A stretch of DNA of 8,392 bases from assembly GCA_017560955.1 (NCBI GenBank), contig JAFZDV010000120.1, positions 1 through 8,392 of the forward strand, in the 5' to 3' direction. A program made the translations under genes and the position numbers. Shown piece after piece: positions 1 to 6,603 of the stretch; within the stretch, counting starts at the first letter, position 1, and every line of letters begins with the position of its first letter. The stretch is from Anaerotignum sp. GTDB lineage: Bacteria > Bacillota > Clostridia > Lachnospirales > Anaerotignaceae. The notes beneath the pieces are model-generated. The model did not search any database, was not told the origin of the DNA, and worked only from the letters and a program-made list of their open reading frames with translations.

Positions 1-957
1 AAAGCAAATGACTCTTTTGAGAAAATTATGGAATGGATCCTGTCAGCCGATTCTATCGCGCTGGCAGGCCACCTGAATCCTGACGGTGACGCGATCGGTG
101 CCTGCCTGGCACTGGGCGGCGCGCTGGAAAAGGCAGGGAAAAAAGTACAGGTCATTCTGGAAAAATATGCGGACAAATATCATCTGATCCCGAATGGTCA
201 TCTGGTTTGTCAGGCGGAAGAAGCAGAAGTACCTGAACTGTTTATTGCACTGGATAGTGGTGATGAAGGTCGCCTTGGTGCTGCGGCAGAAATTTTTGCA
301 AAAGCAGCGAAGAAGATCAATATCGACCACCACGAAAGCAACACTTATTTCGGTGAACTGAACTATGTGGCGGCGGATGCATCTTCTACCAGTGAAATCG
401 TTTTTAACCTGCTGAAGGACAGACTGCCTATGACTGCTGCAGAAGCGGCTGGTCTGTATGCTGGTCTGATCTATGATACAGGCGGTTTCCGTCATTCTTC
501 CACTTCTCCTGAAACAATGAAAATCGCAGGGGAACTGATGGCTTATGGCATTCCTTTCACAGATATTTACAACAGATTTTTTGACGCCCGCAGTTTTTCT
601 GAATTGAAAATCATGGGCAGAGCGCTGGATAATGCAGAGATCCTTTTCGGCGGTGATGTGGTTTGTTCCACGATCACAACGGCTGAAATTGAGGCATTGA
701 ACGGCAGCAATAAGGAACTGGATGCCATCATCAATTACCTGAAAGGTGTATTAGGGGCGAAAGTGGCTTGTTTTTTCTATGAAAAGACAGAAACAGATGT
801 AAAAGGCAGTTTCCGCGGCAATGACGGCTACGATGTATGTGCGCTGGCACAGAAATTCGGCGGCGGCGGTCATGTGAAAGCGGCAGGCTGCACCATTACT
901 GCACCCATTGCAGAAGCGAAGGCAATGGTGCTTGCTGAAGTAGAAAAAATGTTATAA
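1..957 (+). CDS. nrnA: NrnA-type DHH/DHHA1 phosphoesterase, 5' partial
   Basis: This is a bifunctional oligoribonuclease/pAp phosphatase family protein. It degrades 2-5 nt RNAs and, in some members, pAp or linear dinucleotides in the cytoplasm with Mn2+. The frame is open back to base 1 and reads KANDSFEKI before the first ATG at base 28. That ATG has no Shine-Dalgarno sequence, and the upstream residues look like the usual first helix, so the true start is probably outside the window. Numbering from the ATG at 28, the DHH domain shows H15, D19 and D21 in GHLNPDGDAIG, D76 in ALDSGD, the DHH triad at 100-102 and D150 in IYDTGGFR, which are the expected metal ligands. The DHHA1 domain ends with GGGGH at 278-282, the substrate-binding glycine loop. 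The visible 318 codons match the family length of about 310-330. It lies 14 bases before truB, the usual rbfA-nrnA-truB order. GdpP- or RecJ-like DHH proteins are much longer, so NrnA is the best fit. Confidence 0.93.
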   Translation, partial: KANDSFEKIMEWILSADSIALAGHLNPDGDAIGACLALGGALEKAGKKVQVILEKYADKYHLIPNGHLVCQAEEAEVPELFIALDSGDEGRLGAAAEIFAKAAKKINIDHHESNTYFGELNYVAADASSTSEIVFNLLKDRLPMTAAEAAGLYAGLIYDTGGFRHSSTSPETMKIAGELMAYGIPFTDIYNRFFDARSFSELKIMGRALDNAEILFGGDVVCSTITTAEIEALNGSNKELDAIINYLKGVLGAKVACFFYEKTETDVKGSFRGNDGYDVCALAQKFGGGGHVKAAGCTITAPIAEAKAMVLAEVEKML

Positions 958-963
958 AGGAGG
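958..963 (+). promoter_or_regulatory. Ribosome binding site of truB
   Basis: A perfect AGGAGG begins one base after the nrnA stop codon and is 8 bases from the TTG at 972. No ATG or GTG in the truB frame lies at a usable distance, and the next in-frame ATG is 28 codons in, past the conserved N-terminus. The site therefore fixes TTG as the start codon. Confidence 0.85.
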
Positions 964-971
964 ATTTCCTT

Positions 972-1883
972 TTGGACGGCATTTTTAATATATATAAAGA
1001 AAAAGGCTTTACTTCCCATGATGTGGTGGCCATCGTAAGACGCACCATCCACATGAAGAAAGTAGGCCACACAGGTACACTGGATCCTGATGCGGAAGGT
1101 GTTCTGCCTGTCTGTGTGGGCAAGGCAACAAAACTTTCTGATGTCATCATGGATGGCAGAAAGAGTTACCGTGCCATGCTCAGACTGGGTATGACAACAA
1201 CAACGGAGGATGCCTCCGGTGAAGTGCTGGAAACAAAAGAGGTGGACTTTAACGAAGACAGAATTCGTGAAGTTGTGGCTTCTTTTATCGGTAAACTGGA
1301 ACAGGTACCTCCCATGTATTCCGCTGTTAAAGTCAACGGTAAAAAACTGTATGAACTGGCCAGAGAAGGCAAGGAGATCGAACGTAAATCCCGTACCATC
1401 GAGGTTTATGATATCCGTATCCGTCAGTTCCTGCCCCCTGACAGAGTAGAGATTGATGTAGACTGTTCCAAAGGCACATACATCAGAACACTCTGCTCCG
1501 ATATCGGTAAGGCACTGGGCTGCGGCGGTCATATGGCGGAACTGCTGCGTACCAGAACAGGTGCATTTTCTCTGGAGAATGCCATCAAACTGGACGAACT
1601 GCAGGCTTTGGCAGAACAGGAAAAAGTGGAAACAGTGCTGCTTACTATGGAGGAGGCTCTGGAAGACTTCCCTGTGGTGAAGGTTTCTGAAAAATCTCAG
1701 AAATTCCTGTATAACGGCGGCAAAATTCAGGAAAGATTCCTGACAGAAAAACCTGCAGTCCTGACAGAAGGTGAGATCGTGGCAACTTATGACTACGAAA
1801 ACAACCTTGTTGGGTTGTATGAAATCAAAAAAGAAAACGAAAATTTTTTAATCAAGCCATATAAAATGTTGATTAAGGAGTAA
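972..1883 (+). CDS. truB: tRNA pseudouridine-55 synthase TruB
   Basis: TruB isomerises U55 to pseudouridine in the T-loop of elongator tRNAs and also acts as a tRNA folding chaperone. The 303-residue product starts at a TTG codon (MDGIFNIYKEKGFTSHDVV) that has an ideal ribosome site. The catalytic aspartate is D38 within GHTGTLDPDAEG. The tyrosine motif SYRAMLRLG follows, and KGTYIRTL (167-174) is the conserved basic motif near the active site. LLRTRTGAF closes the catalytic domain. Residues from about 230 to the end form the short C-terminal PUA-like domain that helps hold tRNA. Length and motif order are normal for bacterial TruB family II. The gene lies 14 bases after nrnA and 6 bases before ribF, so translation of the three is probably coupled. 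The LDPDAEG variant of LDPxAxG leaves the catalytic Asp intact. The motifs rule out RluA or RsuA family synthases. Confidence 0.97.
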   Translation: MDGIFNIYKEKGFTSHDVVAIVRRTIHMKKVGHTGTLDPDAEGVLPVCVGKATKLSDVIMDGRKSYRAMLRLGMTTTTEDASGEVLETKEVDFNEDRIREVVASFIGKLEQVPPMYSAVKVNGKKLYELAREGKEIERKSRTIEVYDIRIRQFLPPDRVEIDVDCSKGTYIRTLCSDIGKALGCGGHMAELLRTRTGAFSLENAIKLDELQALAEQEKVETVLLTMEEALEDFPVVKVSEKSQKFLYNGGKIQERFLTEKPAVLTEGEIVATYDYENNLVGLYEIKKENENFLIKPYKMLIKE

Positions 1884-1889
1884 TTTGAA

Positions 1890-2843
1890 ATGGAACATAT
1901 TACTGACACGCGAATCGAACAGAGCCAGCCTACAGCGGTAACACTGGGCAACTTTGACGGCCTGCATCTGGGCCATCGTTCGCTGATCAATCTGACAAAG
2001 CAGTTTGCGGAGGAACAGGGCCTGAAAAGTGTCGTGTTCACATTCTCTCCTCATCCCATGCTTGTTTTTAAGAAAAAAGACGATTTTGCGCTGATCATGG
2101 CTCCTGATGAAAAGAAATTTCAGATGGAACAGATGGGCGTAGACACATATATCGAATATCCCTTTGATGCAGAATTTGCGGCAATGAGCCCTGAAGATTT
2201 TGCCATCAAACTGATTTTTGAAAAGCTGAACTGCCAGGTGCTGGTGGTAGGTGAAGACTATCATTTCGGCAAAGGTGCGGCAGGTAACTACGAAATGCTG
2301 AAGGAACTGGGTGCCGAAAGAGGCATCATGGTCATTGGTGTGCCTAAAGTGCTGTATGAGGAAGATCGTGTAAGTTCTTCCCGTATCCGTAGATGTCTGA
2401 TCGAAAAGGATCTGGAAGATGCAAACCAGATGCTGACAGTACCTTATTTCATTATGGGCACTGTAAAAGAAGGCAAAAAACTGGGCAGAACTATCGGTTT
2501 TCCTACAGTGAATATCGAAGCACATCCTTTGAAACTGTTCCCTCCCAACGGCGTTTATGCCACAAAAACACTGTATAAGGGTAAATACTACTATGGTGTG
2601 ACAAACATTGGCAAAAATCCTACTGTGAACGGTACAGTGAAGATCGTGGAAACTTTCCTGCTGGATTTCAACGAAATGATCTACGGCGAACAGCTGCAGA
2701 CATTCTTCTATAAATTCCTGCGCAGTGAAGAAAAATTCCCCAGTGTGGAAGAACTGCAGCGCCAGATCGGTATCAATGCAGAACAGGCAAGGGAATATTT
2801 TGCTTCCGAGGAATACGAACACTGGAAAAGCGAACAGGAATGA
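1890..2843 (+). CDS. ribF: Bifunctional riboflavin kinase/FAD synthetase RibF
   Basis: RibF phosphorylates riboflavin to FMN and adenylylates FMN to FAD in the cytosol. The 317-residue length is typical for the bifunctional bacterial form. The N-terminal FMN adenylyltransferase domain has the nucleotidyltransferase signature GNFDGLHLGH (20-29), then VVGEDYHFGKGAAGN, and SSSRIRR (162-168), the ATP-phosphate binding motif. The C-terminal riboflavin kinase domain has GRTIGFPT (199-206), PPNGVYA, GVTNIGKNPTV and VETFLLDF with E254, the likely catalytic base. The ATG at 1890 is 9 bases after AAGGAG (1875-1880), which overlaps the end of truB. The two genes are separated by 6 bases, a common pairing in Firmicutes. 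Both domains look intact, so both activities are expected. No FMN riboswitch precedes it, so expression should follow the housekeeping operon rather than flavin level. Confidence 0.97.
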   Translation: MEHITDTRIEQSQPTAVTLGNFDGLHLGHRSLINLTKQFAEEQGLKSVVFTFSPHPMLVFKKKDDFALIMAPDEKKFQMEQMGVDTYIEYPFDAEFAAMSPEDFAIKLIFEKLNCQVLVVGEDYHFGKGAAGNYEMLKELGAERGIMVIGVPKVLYEEDRVSSSRIRRCLIEKDLEDANQMLTVPYFIMGTVKEGKKLGRTIGFPTVNIEAHPLKLFPPNGVYATKTLYKGKYYYGVTNIGKNPTVNGTVKIVETFLLDFNEMIYGEQLQTFFYKFLRSEEKFPSVEELQRQIGINAEQAREYFASEEYEHWKSEQE

Positions 2844-2866
2844 TTTGAACAAAAGAGGTTACCCAA

Positions 2867-3748
2867 ATGAGTGGTAAGAAAAATATCGGTGCAGTTTTGA
2901 TGCTGATTCTGACAGCGGCGATCTGGGGAAGCAGTTTTGTTTTTCAGAAATATGCTGTGGAACAGTTGCCGGCGGCTTTTATTGTTGCGGGACGATTCAC
3001 CATTGCCGGGATCCTGTTGATGATCATTACGGCAAAAAAATGGAAGACCATTGACAGAGGCTGCCTCTGGGGCGGTTTTCTGGCAGGGCTTACGATGTCT
3101 ATGGGTCAGGTGCTGCAGACCCTTGCCATGGGACTTGGAACAAGTCCGGGCAAAAGCGCATTCCTGACAGCGGCATATGTTGTCATGGTGCCGTTTTTCA
3201 GCTGGTTTTTTCAGAAGGAAAGACCGAAGAAGAACCATTTGCTTTCTGCGATCATCTGTCTGTTTGGTATCGGGCTGATTTCTCTGAACGGGGAAGGCGG
3301 ATTGATGCTGGGTGATGGGGTCACACTGATCTGCAGTGTGGTTTATGCGTTGAATATCATTGCGATTGCAGTATATTCTCCGGGCAGAGATCCTATCGTT
3401 TACACAATGGTGATGATCGTGACTGCGGCAGTACTGGGGTGGATCAGCATACCTTTTACAGGAGGTATGCCTGAAACGGTTTCCGTAGAGGCGGCAGCCA
3501 GCATCCTGTATCTGGCATTATTCTGCACGGCTCTCTGCATGAGCTTGCAGACCATTGGGCTGAAATATGTCAATGCGACAGTGGCAACGGTCATCCTCAG
3601 TCTGGAATCGGTATTCGGCGTACTTTTTTCTGTTCTGCTGTACCATGAGATGGTAACAGCCAGAATGGGTATTGGTTTTGCTGTGGTATTTGCGGCAGTA
3701 CTGATATCTCAGATCGAAAGAACATCAGAAAAAGACACCGTTTCGTGA
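2867..3748 (+). CDS. EamA/DMT-superfamily transporter, 10 TM
   Basis: This is a predicted inner-membrane permease of the drug/metabolite transporter superfamily (tandem EamA domains). Many relatives export amino acids or other metabolites, but the substrate cannot be read from the sequence. The 293 residues form about ten hydrophobic segments, roughly at 7-25, 35-55, 68-90, 98-117, 123-140, 149-169, 178-196, 208-228, 235-254 and 262-281. The first EamA repeat begins with ILTAAIWGSSFVFQKYAV, a family hallmark. The second repeat ends with LSLESVFGVLFSVLLYHE, whose Glu is conserved in EamA proteins. The short polar C-terminus (IERTSEKDTVS) is probably cytoplasmic. A weak site, AGAGG at 2854-2858, precedes the ATG by 8 bases. 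It starts 23 bases after ribF and is likely co-transcribed. Thr codons are mixed (ACA, ACC, ACG) and TTG and GGG are commoner than in neighbours, consistent with weaker expression or later acquisition. Confidence 0.9.
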   Translation: MSGKKNIGAVLMLILTAAIWGSSFVFQKYAVEQLPAAFIVAGRFTIAGILLMIITAKKWKTIDRGCLWGGFLAGLTMSMGQVLQTLAMGLGTSPGKSAFLTAAYVVMVPFFSWFFQKERPKKNHLLSAIICLFGIGLISLNGEGGLMLGDGVTLICSVVYALNIIAIAVYSPGRDPIVYTMVMIVTAAVLGWISIPFTGGMPETVSVEAAASILYLALFCTALCMSLQTIGLKYVNATVATVILSLESVFGVLFSVLLYHEMVTARMGIGFAVVFAAVLISQIERTSEKDTVS

Positions 3749-3757
3749 GAGAAGGAC

Positions 3758-3799
3758 AAATACAGAAAAGCTTGATAATTCGGGGAAAAATACAGAAAA
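3758..3799 (+). repeat. Short direct repeat AAATACAGAAAA (two copies, 30 bp apart)
   Basis: AAATACAGAAAA occurs at 3758-3769 and again, identical, at 3788-3799, a 30-base period (about three helical turns). A partial third copy, ATACAGAAAA, lies at 3910-3919 in the rpsO leader. CTTGAT (3771-3776) and ATCAAG (3801-3806) also form an inverted pair across the second copy. The repeats lie just upstream of the rpsO promoter, so an operator or upstream element is possible. A-rich chance repetition is also possible. Confidence 0.45.
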
Positions 3800-3814
3800 A
3801 ATCAAGAATTTTCC

Positions 3815-3843
3815 TTGCAAAGTCAGGGACTGTATGGTAATAT
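3815..3843 (+). promoter_or_regulatory. Sigma-A type promoter of rpsO with extended -10
   Basis: The -35 box is TTGCAA (3815-3820) and the -10 box is TAATAT (3838-3843), with a 17-base spacer. The TGG at 3835-3837 supplies the TGn extended -10 motif. Each box differs from consensus at one or two positions. Transcription should begin near 3849-3851, giving an rpsO leader of about 100 bases that starts almost exactly at the leader structure. No clear terminator separates this from the upstream transporter gene, so some read-through is possible. Confidence 0.75.
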
Positions 3844-3851
3844 ACTAATGT

Positions 3852-3946
3852 TGTAAAAACCAAGACTCAGTTTTCGGACACCTCGACCATTACTTAGTCT
3901 TTGGCGTTTATACAGAAAAAGAAAACAAAATTTTCTAGGAGGAAAA
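3852..3946 (+). promoter_or_regulatory. Structured rpsO leader, candidate S15 autoregulatory element
   Basis: The main stem pairs AAGACT (3862-3867) with AGTCTT (3896-3901). It extends outward through CC/GG (3860-3861 with 3903-3904) and TGTA/TACA (3852-3855 with 3911-3914), and inward through AGT/ACT (3869-3871 with 3892-3894). Inside it, TCGG (3874-3877) pairs with TCGA (3883-3886) as U-A, C-G, G-C and G-U. This gives adjacent G-C and G-U pairs, the kind of motif ribosomal protein S15 recognises in 16S rRNA and in known rpsO leaders. GTTTTC (3870-3875) can instead pair with GAAAAC (3921-3926), 11 bases before the ribosome site at 3937-3942. TTTTC (3931-3935) can pair with GAAAA (3942-3946) around that site. 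Feedback control of translation by S15 is inferred from structure and position. I cannot assign the leader to a named class. Confidence 0.6.
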
Positions 3947-3950
3947 AACA

Positions 3951-4217
3951 ATGGCAAACACAATCAACAAACAGGAAATCATCGCTAAATTCGGTAAAAC
4001 ACCTAACGACACAGGTTCTCCCGAAGTACAGATCGCTCTGCTGACAGCAAGAATCACAATGCTGACAGACCACCTGAAAATGCACAAAAAAGATCACCAC
4101 TCCAGACGTGGTCTGCTGAAAATGGTTGGTCAGAGAAGAGGCCTGCTGAACTACCTGAAAGAAATCGATATCGAAAGATACCGTGCAATCGTAGCAGAAC
4201 TGGGTCTGAGAAAGTAA
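3951..4217 (+). CDS. rpsO: 30S ribosomal protein S15
   Basis: S15 is a primary-binding protein of the small subunit. It binds the 16S rRNA central domain three-way junction and nucleates platform assembly. The product is 88 residues (family norm 88-89) and carries the signature [12 protein letters not shown] followed by [16 protein letters not shown] and QRRGLLNYL, which contain the rRNA-contacting His, Asp, Ser and Arg residues. The ATG at 3951 is 8 bases after a perfect AGGAGG (3937-3942). Codon use is strongly biased (ACA for Thr, CTG for Leu), as expected for a highly expressed gene. It has its own promoter and leader and is followed by a strong terminator before pnp, preserving the widespread rpsO-pnp order. 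The fit is unambiguous. Confidence 0.99.
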   Translation: MANTINKQEIIAKFGKTPNDTGSPEVQIALLTARITMLTDHLKMHKKDHHSRRGLLKMVGQRRGLLNYLKEIDIERYRAIVAELGLRK

Positions 4218-4233
4218 TTCACAGATGATACCA

Positions 4234-4266
4234 AAAGGGAGGATCCAATAAATCCTCCCTTTCTTT
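4234..4266 (+). terminator. Intrinsic terminator after rpsO
   Basis: A perfect 11-bp stem pairs AAAGGGAGGAT (4234-4244) with ATCCTCCCTTT (4252-4262) around a 7-base loop CCAATAA. It is followed by CTTTC, a broken T-run. It lies 17 bases after the rpsO stop. Since the next gene is pnp, it probably attenuates rather than fully blocks transcription, unless pnp has its own promoter. Confidence 0.88.
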
Positions 4267-4292
4267 CTATCAAGAAAAAGTAACTAGTAGGC

Positions 4293-4359
4293 GCACTATA
4301 GATTTCCAGCTTTGTGCATAAGGACAAGCCTTGTGGATAAAGCTGAAGATCTATGGTGC
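4293..4359 (+). promoter_or_regulatory. Long hairpin in the pnp leader, candidate RNase III processing/autoregulation site
   Basis: Bases 4293-4313 pair with 4339-4359 over 21 positions: 18 Watson-Crick pairs, two G-U pairs and one C/A mismatch. The helix continues after a short interruption with CATAAGG (4317-4323) and CCTTGTG (4329-4335), seven pairs including one G-U, closed by the loop ACAAG. The whole is a near-continuous hairpin of about 30 bp. It has no T-run, so it is not a terminator. It ends 32 bases before the pnp start. In E. coli, RNase III cuts a pnp leader duplex and PNPase then represses its own mRNA. A parallel role here is inferred from position and shape only. An inserted palindromic repeat is the alternative. 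Confidence 0.65.
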
Positions 4360-4376
4360 AGACAAGCAAAATCAAG

Positions 4377-4384
4377 AAAAGGAG
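4377..4384 (+). promoter_or_regulatory. Ribosome binding site of pnp
   Basis: AAAAGGAG lies 7 bases before the ATG at 4392. Two other in-frame ATGs exist, at 4353 and 4386. The first lies inside the leader hairpin without a ribosome site and the second is only one base from the GGAG. The start at 4392 also gives MFRSYSMELAGRTL, which matches PNPase N-termini. Confidence 0.85.
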
Positions 4385-4391
4385 AATGATT

Positions 4392-6524
4392 ATGTTTAGA
4401 AGCTATTCCATGGAACTGGCTGGCAGAACACTGACAGCTGAAATCGGCAGAGTAGCAGAACAGGCAAACGGCGCAGCTCTGATGCGTTACGGCGATACAA
4501 CTGTTCTGGTAACTGCAACAGCATCCGACAAACCCAGAGATGGTATCGATTTCTTCCCTATGTCTATCGACTACGAAGAAAGACTGTATTCCGTTGGTAA
4601 AATCCCCGGCGGTTTCATCAAAAGAGAAGGCAGACCCTCTGAAAAAGCTGTTCTGACAGCAAGATGTATCGACAGACCTCTGCGTCCTCTGTTCCCTAAA
4701 GATTACAGAAACGACGTTGCAATCGTTGCAACAGTAATGTCCGTAGATCAGGACTGCTCTCCTGAAGTACTGGCTATGATCGGTGCTTCCCTGGCCCTGA
4801 ACATCTCTGATATCCCCTTCACAGATCCCGTTTCTTCCGTAAACATCGGTTACTGTGATGGTCAGCTGGTAGTTAACCCCACAGCTGAACAGAGAGAAAC
4901 AACAAAACTGAACCTGACAGTATCTTCCAAAGAAGACAAAGTTATGATGATCGAAGCTGGTGCTGACGAAATCCCCGATGCACTGATGATGGAAGCGATC
5001 CACCTGGCATTCGACACTAACCTGGAAGTTGCAAAATGGATCAAAGAAATCGTAGCAAAAGAAGGTAAGGAAAAAGCTCCTTACACAGAATATGTGATCC
5101 CCGAAGATGCTTACCAGCTGGTAACAGGCTTCATCACAGATGCTAGAATGGAAGACGCTGTTTTCGCTGAACTGAAACAGGACAGAGATGCGAAAATCAA
5201 AGCAGTTACAGAAGAAGTAACAGAAGCGCTGACAGAACAGCTGACAGAAATGGTTGGCGAAGGCGAAAACATTGGCCAGCTGATCGGCGATATCATTTAT
5301 AAATTCCAGAAAATGACAGTAAGAAGAATGATCCTGAGAGACCACAAACGTCCCGACGGCCGTGGCATCGAAGAAATCAGAAAACTGTCTGCAGAAGTTG
5401 ATGTACTGCCTCGCGTACATGGTTCCGCTCTGTTCTCCAGAGGTCAGACACAGGCGCTGACAGTAACAACACTGGGTGCGATCTCTGAAGGTCAGAGACT
5501 GGATGGCCTAGATGAAAAAGAAACAGGCAAGAGATACATCCACCACTACAACTTCCCCGGCTACTCTGTAGGTGAAGCAAAAACTTCCAGAGGCCCCGGC
5601 AGAAGAGAAATCGGTCACGGCGCACTGGGCGAAAGAGCTCTGCTGCCCGTAATCCCCAGCGAAGAAGAATTCCCTTACTCCATCCGTCTGGTTTCCGATA
5701 TCCTGTCTTCCAACGGTTCTACATCTCAGGCTTCCATCTGTGGTTCCACACTGTCCCTGATGGCTGCAGGTGTACCCATCAAACGTCCCGTTGCAGGTAT
5801 CTCCGTTGGTCTGGTAACAGGCGACAGCGATGATGACTTCATCGAAATCACAGACATCCAGGGCGTAGAAGACTTCTTCGGCGACATGGACTTCAAAGTA
5901 GCTGGTACTTCCGAAGGTATCACAGCGATCCAGATGGATATGAAGATCAAAGGTCTGACATTCGAAATGATCGAACAGGCTTTTGCACAGACAGGCAGAG
6001 CAAGAGATTACATTCTGAATGAAGTAATGCTGAAAGCAATTGCTGAACCCAGAAAAGAACTGTCTCCTTATGCTCCTAAGATCGCTCAGATGCAGATCGA
6101 TGTTGAAAAGATCGCTGAAGTTATCGGTGCAAGAGGTAAAGTAATCAAGAAAATTGTGGAAGAATCCGGCTGTGAAATCGATACAGAAGATGATGGTACA
6201 ATCTATATCAAAGGTGTTGATCCCGCAGGTATCCAGAGAGCAAAAGATATGATCACAGCAATCGTATCCGATCCCGTTCCCGGTACAATCTACCACGGTA
6301 CAGTAACAAGACTGATGGCATTCGGTGCATTCGTTGAAATTGCACCCGGCAAAGAAGGTCTGGTTCACATTTCCAAAATTTCCAACAAACGCGTTGCGAA
6401 AGTAGAAGATGTTCTGGCAGTTGGCGATAAAGTAACAGTTAAACTGACAGAAATCGACAAACAGGGCAGACTGAACCTGTCTATCAAAGACGCAGTTGAA
6501 ACTGAAGAAAACACAGAAGCATAA
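4392..6524 (+). CDS. pnp: Polyribonucleotide nucleotidyltransferase (PNPase)
   Basis: PNPase degrades RNA 3' to 5' by phosphorolysis, releasing nucleoside diphosphates, as a homotrimeric ring in the cytoplasm. The product is 710 residues, normal for the family. Order of domains: first RNase PH fold from about residue 5 to 145, an all-alpha linker to about 320, second RNase PH fold to about 550, KH about 565-625 and S1 about 631-700. Active-site features are in the second fold: FPGYSVGE (388-395), GPGRREIGH (401-409), the phosphate-binding SNGSTS (440-445), and the metal-binding region EDFFGDMDF with D494 and D500. The KH GXXG loop is G579-A-R-G582. The S1 domain has the typical GTVTRLMAFGAFVE start. 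Codons are highly biased, with CTG for Leu and ACA for Thr. It follows rpsO after a terminator and a long leader hairpin, suggesting post-transcriptional control. No residue known to be essential is missing. Confidence 0.98.
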   Translation: MFRSYSMELAGRTLTAEIGRVAEQANGAALMRYGDTTVLVTATASDKPRDGIDFFPMSIDYEERLYSVGKIPGGFIKREGRPSEKAVLTARCIDRPLRPLFPKDYRNDVAIVATVMSVDQDCSPEVLAMIGASLALNISDIPFTDPVSSVNIGYCDGQLVVNPTAEQRETTKLNLTVSSKEDKVMMIEAGADEIPDALMMEAIHLAFDTNLEVAKWIKEIVAKEGKEKAPYTEYVIPEDAYQLVTGFITDARMEDAVFAELKQDRDAKIKAVTEEVTEALTEQLTEMVGEGENIGQLIGDIIYKFQKMTVRRMILRDHKRPDGRGIEEIRKLSAEVDVLPRVHGSALFSRGQTQALTVTTLGAISEGQRLDGLDEKETGKRYIHHYNFPGYSVGEAKTSRGPGRREIGHGALGERALLPVIPSEEEFPYSIRLVSDILSSNGSTSQASICGSTLSLMAAGVPIKRPVAGISVGLVTGDSDDDFIEITDIQGVEDFFGDMDFKVAGTSEGITAIQMDMKIKGLTFEMIEQAFAQTGRARDYILNEVMLKAIAEPRKELSPYAPKIAQMQIDVEKIAEVIGARGKVIKKIVEESGCEIDTEDDGTIYIKGVDPAGIQRAKDMITAIVSDPVPGTIYHGTVTRLMAFGAFVEIAPGKEGLVHISKISNKRVAKVEDVLAVGDKVTVKLTEIDKQGRLNLSIKDAVETEENTEA

Positions 6525-6537
6525 TTCTGAAAAAGCA

Positions 6538-6590
6538 GGCAGGGGCTGTTTGCAGGTGAGAGCCTGCGAAGGCACCTGCCTTTGTTTATA
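6538..6590 (+). terminator. Intrinsic terminator after pnp, nested hairpin
   Basis: GGCAGG (6538-6543) pairs with CCTGCC (6575-6580), followed by TTTGTTTAT. Inside it, TTTGCAGG (6549-6556) pairs with CCTGCGAA (6563-6570) around a 6-base loop, one pair being G-U. An alternative single hairpin pairs GCAGGTG (6552-6558) with CACCTGC (6573-6579). All versions end at the same T-rich run, 14 bases or slightly more after the pnp stop, so termination is well supported whichever fold forms. Confidence 0.8.
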
Positions 6591-6603
6591 TACAAATCGC
6601 GGA

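Noticed and set aside
28..30. ATG at 28 as the true start of nrnA
   Set aside because: There is no Shine-Dalgarno sequence before it, and the frame is open upstream to base 1 with helix-like residues, so the gene most likely begins outside the window. It cannot be excluded entirely.
1848..2852. Minus-strand open frame of 334 codons opposite ribF
   Set aside because: It mirrors ribF in antisense, is Phe/His/Cys-rich, and has no motif or ribosome site. It is a codon-bias shadow.
3771..3818. Possible terminator after the transporter gene (CTTGAT/ATCAAG, and GGAAAA at 3784-3789 with TTTTCC at 3809-3814)
   Set aside because: The stems are six A/T-rich pairs with loops of about 20 bases and no following T-run, so they are too weak to call.
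4353..4391. Upstream in-frame ATG extending PNPase by 13 residues
   Set aside because: The added residues are Lys/Arg-rich and not family-like, the ATG is inside the leader hairpin without a ribosome site, and a good site precedes 4392.
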